From the NCBI RefSeq assembly GCF_030580995.1, contig NZ_JAUQSZ010000009.1, positions 147,846 to 211,845 on the forward strand: a stretch of 64,000 nt of DNA. Reading direction: 5' to 3'. This DNA comes from Sphingomonas immobilis (GTDB taxonomy: Bacteria; Pseudomonadota; Alphaproteobacteria; Sphingomonadales; Sphingomonadaceae). Of the stretch, positions 58,049 to 64,000 are shown piece by piece (positions within the stretch are counted from its first letter, which is position 1; each line of letters opens with the position of its first letter). The notes beneath the pieces were generated by a model. The model saw only the letters and a program-made list of their open reading frames with translations, made no database searches and had not been told where the DNA came from. A program made the translations under genes and the position numbers.

Positions 58049-59563
58049 TCAGTCGAGCGACTTGACGATCTCTTCCACCATCTTCTTGGCGTCGGCGAGC
58101 AGCATCATGGTATTGTCCATGTAAAAGACGTCGTTGTCGACGCCCGCATAGCCGACGCCGCCCATCGATCGCTTGATGAACAGCACGGTCTTGGCCTTTT
58201 CGACGTCGAACACCGGCATGCCGTAGATCGGCGAGCCCTTGTCGGTCTTGGCGGCGGGGTTCACGACGTCGTTCGCGCCGATGATGAAGGCGACGTCGGT
58301 CTGCGCGAATTCGGAGTTGATATCCTCCAGTTCGAACACTTCGTCATAGGGTACGTTGGCCTCGGCGAGCAGGACGTTCATGTGCCCCGGCATACGCCCC
58401 GCGACCGGGTGGATCGCGTATTTCACGCGGACGCCGTGCTCCTTCAGCTTGTCGGCCATCTCGCGCAGCACGTGCTGCGCCTGCGCCACCGCCATGCCGT
58501 AGCCGGGGACGATGATGACCTGCTCGGCCTGCTGCATCAGGAACGCCGCGTCCTCGGCCGAGCCGCGCTTCCACGGGCGCTGCTCCTTGGCGGCACCACC
58601 GCCGCTCGTGTCCGCCGCCGCGCCGAAGCCGCCGGCGATGACGCTGATGAAGCTGCGGTTCATCGCCTTGCACATGATGTACGACAGGATCGCACCCGAC
58701 GAGCCGACCAGCGCGCCGGTGATGATCATCGCCGAATTGTGCAGCGTGAAGCCCATCGCCGCCGCCGCCCAGCCCGAATAGCTGTTGAGCATCGACACGA
58801 CGACCGGCATGTCCGCGCCGCCGATCGGGATGATCAGCAGGAAGCCGATCACGAAGCTGAGCGCGGTGATCGTCCAGAAGATCCATGGGCTCTGGTCCTG
58901 CGTGAAATAGGCGATCAGGCCGAGGATGCCCGCCAGCACGCCGAGGTTGATGACGTGGCGGCCCGGCAGCATGATCGGCGCGCCGCCCATGTTGCCGTTC
59001 AATTTCAGGAAGGCGATAACCGAACCCGAGAAGGTGATCGCGCCGATCGCGACGCCGAGGCCCATTTCGATGCGGCTTTGCGGATAGATCGCCCAGAACG
59101 GCTGGCCAATCATCGGGATCACCTGATCGGCGATGCCGAACGCCTGCGGATTGAGGAATGCAGCCGCCGCGACCAGCACCGCCGCAAGGCCGACCAGCGA
59201 GTGGAAGGCGGCGACAAGCTGCGGCATGTCGGTCATCGCGATCTTCCGCGCGGTGACCACGCCGATGACCGCGCCGATGGCGATCGCCCCGAGGATTTCG
59301 ATCAGGGCGAGGGTGTCGAGATGCAAGGCACCAAACTGCTCGCAAAGCGCAACGCCGTTGGCAGGTTGGGGACAGGCGACAGCCAGCACCGGCGCATGCG
59401 TAATCAGCGTCGTCACCACCGCGATGGTCATGCCGATGATGCCCATGCGGTTGCCGCGCTGCGACGTCGACGGGCTCGACAGCCCGCGCAGCGCGAGGAT
59501 GAAGCACACGCCCGCCACGAGATAGGCGAGTGCCGCCCAGGGATTGACCGTTACGTGTTCCAT
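58049..59563 (-). CDS. pntB: NAD(P) transhydrogenase subunit beta
   Basis: A 504-residue membrane subunit of the proton-driven transhydrogenase that reduces NADP with NADH. The first 290 or so residues hold about eight membrane helices (ending in HNSAMIITGALVGSSGAILS). The C-terminal NADP domain begins with VIIVPGYGMAVAQAQ and carries VAGRMPGHMNVLLAEANVPY and IIGANDVVNPAA. Last gene of the pnt operon. A 130-base gap with paired palindromes separates it from pntAB. Confidence 0.97.
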   Translation of the reverse strand: MEHVTVNPWAALAYLVAGVCFILALRGLSSPSTSQRGNRMGIIGMTIAVVTTLITHAPVLAVACPQPANGVALCEQFGALHLDTLALIEILGAIAIGAVIGVVTARKIAMTDMPQLVAAFHSLVGLAAVLVAAAAFLNPQAFGIADQVIPMIGQPFWAIYPQSRIEMGLGVAIGAITFSGSVIAFLKLNGNMGGAPIMLPGRHVINLGVLAGILGLIAYFTQDQSPWIFWTITALSFVIGFLLIIPIGGADMPVVVSMLNSYSGWAAAAMGFTLHNSAMIITGALVGSSGAILSYIMCKAMNRSFISVIAGGFGAAADTSGGGAAKEQRPWKRGSAEDAAFLMQQAEQVIIVPGYGMAVAQAQHVLREMADKLKEHGVRVKYAIHPVAGRMPGHMNVLLAEANVPYDEVFELEDINSEFAQTDVAFIIGANDVVNPAAKTDKGSPIYGMPVFDVEKAKTVLFIKRSMGGVGYAGVDNDVFYMDNTMMLLADAKKMVEEIVKSLD

Positions 59564-59595
59564 TCGCCTAACCCTACCCCGTCCCCAATTCCGTC

Positions 59596-59671
59596 ATGCC
59601 AGCGAAAGCTGGCATCTCCCCGTGGCGGGCGCTGCGCCCTGCCTCCGCGAGACCCCGGCTTTCGCCGGGGT
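59596..59671. repeat. Pair of REP-like palindromes in the pnt operon
   Basis: ATGCCAGC-GAAA-GCTGGCAT (59596-59615) and ACCCCGGC-TTTC-GCCGGGGT (59652-59671) are 16-base stems with four-base loops. They are flanked by CGTCA/TCTC on one side and GAGA/TGACG on the other, so the two units are inverted copies of one element, a REP or BIME-like doublet. Confidence 0.8.
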
Positions 59672-59693
59672 GACGGGCGTGTTGCTGTGTCGC

Positions 59694-60005
59694 TCAGTGC
59701 TTCGCCGCCGCCGGCCGGTCCTTCTTCTTGTACATCGCCAGCATCCGCGCGGTGACGGCGAAACCGCCGAAGATGTTGACGCTCGCCAGCACCACCGCGA
59801 GCAGACCCAGCCACTTCGAGATCGCCCCGCCCGCGCCCAGCCCGGCGGCGGCCGCCGCGATCAGCGCGCCGACGATGATCACCGACGAGATCGCGTTGGT
59901 CACCGCCATCAGCGGCGTGTGCAAAGCGGGCGTGACCGACCAGACGACGTAATAGCCCACGAAACAGGCCATCACGAAGATCGACAGGATGCTGATGAAA
60001 TCCAT
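59694..60005 (-). CDS. pntAB: NAD(P) transhydrogenase subunit alpha, membrane part
   Basis: A 103-residue membrane protein with three hydrophobic segments: FISILSIFVMACFVGYYVVW, TNAISSVIIVGALIAAAAAG and LGLLAVVLASVNIFGGFAVT. It holds the family block TPALHTPLMAVTNAISS. In this alphaproteobacterial type the alpha subunit is split, and this is the separate C-terminal part that joins PntB to form the proton channel. Confidence 0.95.
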   Translation of the reverse strand: MDFISILSIFVMACFVGYYVVWSVTPALHTPLMAVTNAISSVIIVGALIAAAAAGLGAGGAISKWLGLLAVVLASVNIFGGFAVTARMLAMYKKKDRPAAAKH

Positions 60006-60008
60006 GAT

Positions 60009-60341
60009 CTACTCCTTCGGCGCGGCTGGCGCGGCCAGCGTCTCTGCGACCAGCTTGCGGAAATCACCGAGGTTGACGCGGTATACGCTCGTTATCGAGA
60101 AACAGCTGCCCGGCATCCCGCTCGCGGGCTGTTTGGGCGGTGAGAACGCCTTCTTGCCATAACGCTCGATCAGCTTGCGCCGCAGGTCCGCGAGTTCGGC
60201 ATCGAGATCGCCGCTGCCGCAGTTCAGCTCATGCGCGCGCTGCTGGAAAGCCAGCATGCGATAAAAACTGAATTGCAGGCCGGGCGGCGGCGCCGGCAGC
60301 GACGCCGCTCCCGCGATCATGGCGGCGGCGATCAGGCTCAC
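60009..60341 (-). CDS. Small exported protein inside the pnt operon
   Basis: A 110-residue protein. A GTG overlapping the pntA stop (GTGA) fixes the start and gives a short signal peptide (SLIAAAMIAGAASL). The mature part is charged and helical with two cysteines (HELNCGSGDLDAELADLRRK, ASGMPGSCFSITSVYRVNL), probably disulphide-bonded in the periplasm. Unknown function; it sits between pntA and pntAB with three bases to the latter. Confidence 0.7.
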   Translation of the reverse strand: MSLIAAAMIAGAASLPAPPPGLQFSFYRMLAFQQRAHELNCGSGDLDAELADLRRKLIERYGKKAFSPPKQPASGMPGSCFSITSVYRVNLGDFRKLVAETLAAPAAPKE

Positions 60342-61459
60342 CCGAGCAACCGCGCGTTGACGATCTTGCCGCCCTGCGTCAGCCGGATCGCATCGCCGAT
60401 TTCCTCGTCGAGCACCGGCGCGTTCTTTTCCTTGTCCCAGAAGGCGCTGAGGAAATTGAACAGATTGCGGCTGAACAGCGCGCTCGCATCGGCGGCCATC
60501 GTGCCGGCCATGTTCTTCGCACCGATCACCTTGACGCCGTGGATCACCACCGTCTCGCCGGCGACCGCACCCTCGACGTTGCCGCCGCTTTCCGCCGCGA
60601 GGTCGACGATCACGCTGCCGGTGCGCATCGTCGCGATCTGCGCGTCGGAGATCAGGCGCGGGGCTGCGCGACCGGGGATCAGCGCCGTCGTGATGACGAT
60701 GTCCTGCTTGGCGATGTGGCCGGAGACCAGCTCGGCCTGCGCCTTCTGATATTCCTCGGACATTTCGGTGGCATAGCCGCCCGAACCCTCGCCCTCGATG
60801 CCCTTCACGTTCTCCACGAAGATCGGCTTGGCGCCGAGCGACTGGATCTGCTCCTTGGTGGCGGAGCGCACGTCGGTCGCCGAGACCTGCGCGCCCATGC
60901 GCCGCGCGGTCGCGATCGCCTGCAAGCCCGCGACGCCGACGCCCATGACGAAGCACTTGGCGGCGGAGACGGTGCCCGCCGCCGTCATCATCATCGGGAA
61001 CACGCGGCCATATTCGGAAGCCGCGAGGATCGCCGCCTTGTAGCCGGCGAGGTTCGACTGCGAGGAGAGGATGTCCATCGACTGTGCGCGCGTGATGCGC
61101 GGCATGAATTCCATCGCCAGCGCCTCGAGCCCGGCGGCGGCATAGGCGTCGATACGCGCGCGTTCGGTAAAGGGGCTCAGGCTGGCAACGACCAGTGCGC
61201 CGGGAGCAACCCCGCCGAGACTCGCCGGATCGGGGCCCTGAATGCCCAGGACAATGCCGGCGCCCGCGAGCGTTTCAGCCCGGGCACCGACGGTCGCGCC
61301 GGCGGCGGCATAATCCGCATCGGCGATCGAGGCGTTCAGCCCCGCGCCCGATTCGACCGCGACGCTCGCGCCGAGGGCGACGAACTTCTTGACCGTCTCA
61401 GCGGTCGCAGCGACACGGGGCTCGCCTGCGGCGAGCTCCTTCACGACAGCGATTTTCAC
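60338..61459 (-). CDS. pntA: NAD(P) transhydrogenase subunit alpha, NAD-binding part
   Basis: A 373-residue soluble NAD(H)-binding subunit (PntAA type). The N-terminal half has KIAVVKELAAGEPRVAATAE, the Rossmann region is GVGVAGLQAIATARRMGAQV followed by ATDVR, and IVDLAAESGGNVEGAVAGET is conserved. It delivers hydride to the PntB NADP domain. Probably co-transcribed with the tiny cytochrome oxidase subunit IV gene upstream. Confidence 0.96.
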   Translation of the reverse strand: MKIAVVKELAAGEPRVAATAETVKKFVALGASVAVESGAGLNASIADADYAAAGATVGARAETLAGAGIVLGIQGPDPASLGGVAPGALVVASLSPFTERARIDAYAAAGLEALAMEFMPRITRAQSMDILSSQSNLAGYKAAILAASEYGRVFPMMMTAAGTVSAAKCFVMGVGVAGLQAIATARRMGAQVSATDVRSATKEQIQSLGAKPIFVENVKGIEGEGSGGYATEMSEEYQKAQAELVSGHIAKQDIVITTALIPGRAAPRLISDAQIATMRTGSVIVDLAAESGGNVEGAVAGETVVIHGVKVIGAKNMAGTMAADASALFSRNLFNFLSAFWDKEKNAPVLDEEIGDAIRLTQGGKIVNARLLG

Positions 61460-61468
61460 CGATGTGGC

Positions 61469-61606
61469 TTACTTGCTAACAGGCGCGAGCGCGAAATAGA
61501 TCAGCAGCAGAACGAGCACGAAGATGACCGCGCCGCCACATTGCAGCAGGCCGAGAACCCGGTGGTAGGTCGCTTCGTGGACCTTGATATCGCCGTCGTC
61601 GGCCAT
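61469..61606 (-). CDS. aa3-type cytochrome c oxidase subunit IV (small)
   Basis: A 45-residue protein: MADDGDIKVHEATYHRVLG followed by one membrane helix (GGAVIFVLVLLLIYFALAP). The pattern D-x-x-x-H-E-x-T-Y-x-x-F/V-L before a single span is that of the bacterial aa3 oxidase subunit IV family. GGGGAG lies upstream of the ATG. Linkage to pntA is a feature of sphingomonads as far as I know. It ends nine bases before pntA. Confidence 0.8.
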   Translation of the reverse strand: MADDGDIKVHEATYHRVLGLLQCGGAVIFVLVLLLIYFALAPVSK

Positions 61607-61752
61607 GTGCGCACTCCCCAGATGCTTGAATTTATATGCCGCTTAGCCGCTGCGGGCCCGTCCCTCAAGTCCCGGTTCGGGGCGTTTAAGGCGGCTTTCA
61701 CATCTCATTGCTACAGCGTTGCCGGATTAGGGACACAAATCGAGGTAGCTGG

Positions 61753-63177
<1,425 letters not shown>

Positions 63178-63188
63178 TGGAGGGGCGT

Positions 63189-63650
63189 GTGAGCAGTCGG
63201 ATGCTCGGGCGCTGGGCGGGCGATGCGGCGATCGCGTTCGCGGCGACCCTGCCGGCCTATCTGCTCGCCACCTGGTGCGTCGGCGCGCAGTATTTCGCGC
63301 ACGCCAACAGCGACCAGATAGGCTGGGCAATCATCCTGTGGCCCCTGTTCTTCGTGCCGCCGCTGCTGCCGTGGCTCGCCGCCGCAATGCCCGTCGCGGT
63401 CGCCGTCGGCGTGCCGTCGGCCGGGTGGCGCGTCGGCTTCGGCATCGCCACGTTCCTCGCCCTGATCGGCCCGTGGCAGCGGCTGGCCGGGCCGCAGGCG
63501 GATCGCTACGGCAACGTTAGCGAGACGCTGCCGATGGGAACGTTGTCGCCGACGCTGTTCGCAGCCGCCATCTGCCTGCTGGCGGGCGGAATGGCGATCG
63601 TCCTCCACACCACGCGGGCGTCCGCCCCTCACGGCGCCGCCAGCCGGTAG
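63189..63650 (+). CDS. Membrane protein, unknown function
   Basis: About 153 residues with four hydrophobic segments (AIAFAATLPAYLLATWCVGA, IGWAIILWPLFFVPPLLPWL, VGFGIATFLALIGPW, LFAAAICLLAGGMAIVL). The GTG at 63189 has GGAGG a few bases upstream; an ATG at 63177 is the alternative and would overlap the sigma-54 regulator stop. Its 3' end overlaps the convergent regulator by 22 bases. No family is recognised. Confidence 0.65.
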   Translation: MSSRMLGRWAGDAAIAFAATLPAYLLATWCVGAQYFAHANSDQIGWAIILWPLFFVPPLLPWLAAAMPVAVAVGVPSAGWRVGFGIATFLALIGPWQRLAGPQADRYGNVSETLPMGTLSPTLFAAAICLLAGGMAIVLHTTRASAPHGAASR

Positions 63651-64000
63651 CCGACGCCCTTTTCCGTCAGCAACATCGGCTTGCCGAAACCCCGGTCCAG
63701 CTTCGCGCGCAGGCGGGAGACGTGGGCGGCGATGACGTTGGTGCCGGGGTCGTAGCGCAGTTTCCACACCTCGCTGCGCAAGGCGTCGCGCGACACGACG
63801 GCACCAGCGTGGCAGGCGAGATAGAGCAGCAGCGCATATTCGCGCGGCAGCAGCGCGAGCGGGCGGCCCTCGCGCGTGGCGACATGCTCGACACGGTTGA
63901 TGGCGAGCGGGCCGACGTGGAGCGCCGCCGGTTCGCCGCAGCGGCGCAACAGGGCCGCGAGCCGCGCGGCGATCAGCGCGCTGCCCGCCGCCGCCTGCAC
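63629..64000 (-). CDS. OmpR-type response regulator, C-terminal part
   Basis: The frame is open to the window edge, so the receiver domain is outside. The visible 123 residues are the end of the receiver linker (AARLAALLRR) and a winged helix: LLPREYALLLYLACHAGAVV, RDALRSEVWKLRYDPGTNVI, then HVSRLRAKLD and LTEKGVGYRLAAP, the usual DNA-binding signature. Partner kinase not seen. Confidence 0.85.
   Translation of the reverse strand: MQAAAGSALIAARLAALLRRCGEPAALHVGPLAINRVEHVATREGRPLALLPREYALLLYLACHAGAVVSRDALRSEVWKLRYDPGTNVIAAHVSRLRAKLDRGFGKPMLLTEKGVGYRLAAP

Noticed and set aside
57096..59755. Long plus-strand open frames opposite the MarR-type gene and pntB
   Set aside because: Mirror frames of confident genes; products are His/Asp/Arg-rich and lack any domain.

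Overview
The window is GC-rich alphaproteobacterial DNA. Gene content points to a sphingomonad (Sphingomonas or a close relative): a TonB-dependent receptor, a PutA without its N-terminal DNA-binding domain, a three-part PntAA/PntAB/PntB transhydrogenase preceded by a tiny aa3-oxidase subunit IV gene, and REP-like palindromes. This placement is an inference from gene content; no rRNA is present.

Layout. Bases 1-13383 are host chromosome: the end of a TonB-dependent receptor, a small acyl-CoA/aldehyde cluster (aldehyde dehydrogenase, acetyl-CoA hydrolase/transferase family protein, and a 5'-truncated acyl-CoA ligase remnant), an OmpR/HK two-component pair divergent from a secreted OB-fold protein, a phospholipase D-like protein, putA, a GT2-GtrA glycosyltransferase, and tRNA-Val(TAC). 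Bases 13370-56873 (43.5 kb) are an intact-looking prophage integrated into the 3' end of that tRNA; a 14-base direct repeat marks attL and attR. From 56874 to the end the host resumes: a MarR-type regulator, the pnt operon, a sigma-54 response regulator, a membrane protein, and the C-terminal half of an OmpR-type regulator.

The prophage is of the HK97/siphovirus type. From left to right it holds an integrase; a cargo region with a chemoreceptor and a membrane protein among short palindromic repeats; a leftward operon of small genes that overlap mostly by ATGA and end in an AlpA-like excisionase candidate; a CI-like/Cro-like switch at about 22.2-22.9 kb; rightward replication genes (CHC2/Toprim primase, DUF3987 protein) followed by a dense array of 7-base repeats that is a good origin candidate; a NusG-family protein; HNH endonuclease; small and large terminase; portal, ClpP-type protease, capsid, connectors, tail tube, tail chaperones, tape measure and tail tip; fibre-like proteins and an SGNH hydrolase; a lysis cassette (endolysin, holin candidates, nested Rz/Rz1 spanins); and a right-hand accessory zone with a second SGNH hydrolase, a HEPN-like two-gene module of lower GC, HicAB toxin-antitoxin, a DNA adenine methylase, a YozE-like protein and a HIRAN protein.

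No essential phage module is visibly broken, so the element could be inducible. The best candidates for undescribed biology are the 13-copy repeat array inside the replication gene cluster, the HEPN-like pair, the NusG paralogue surrounded by strong hairpins, and the chemoreceptor carried as prophage cargo.
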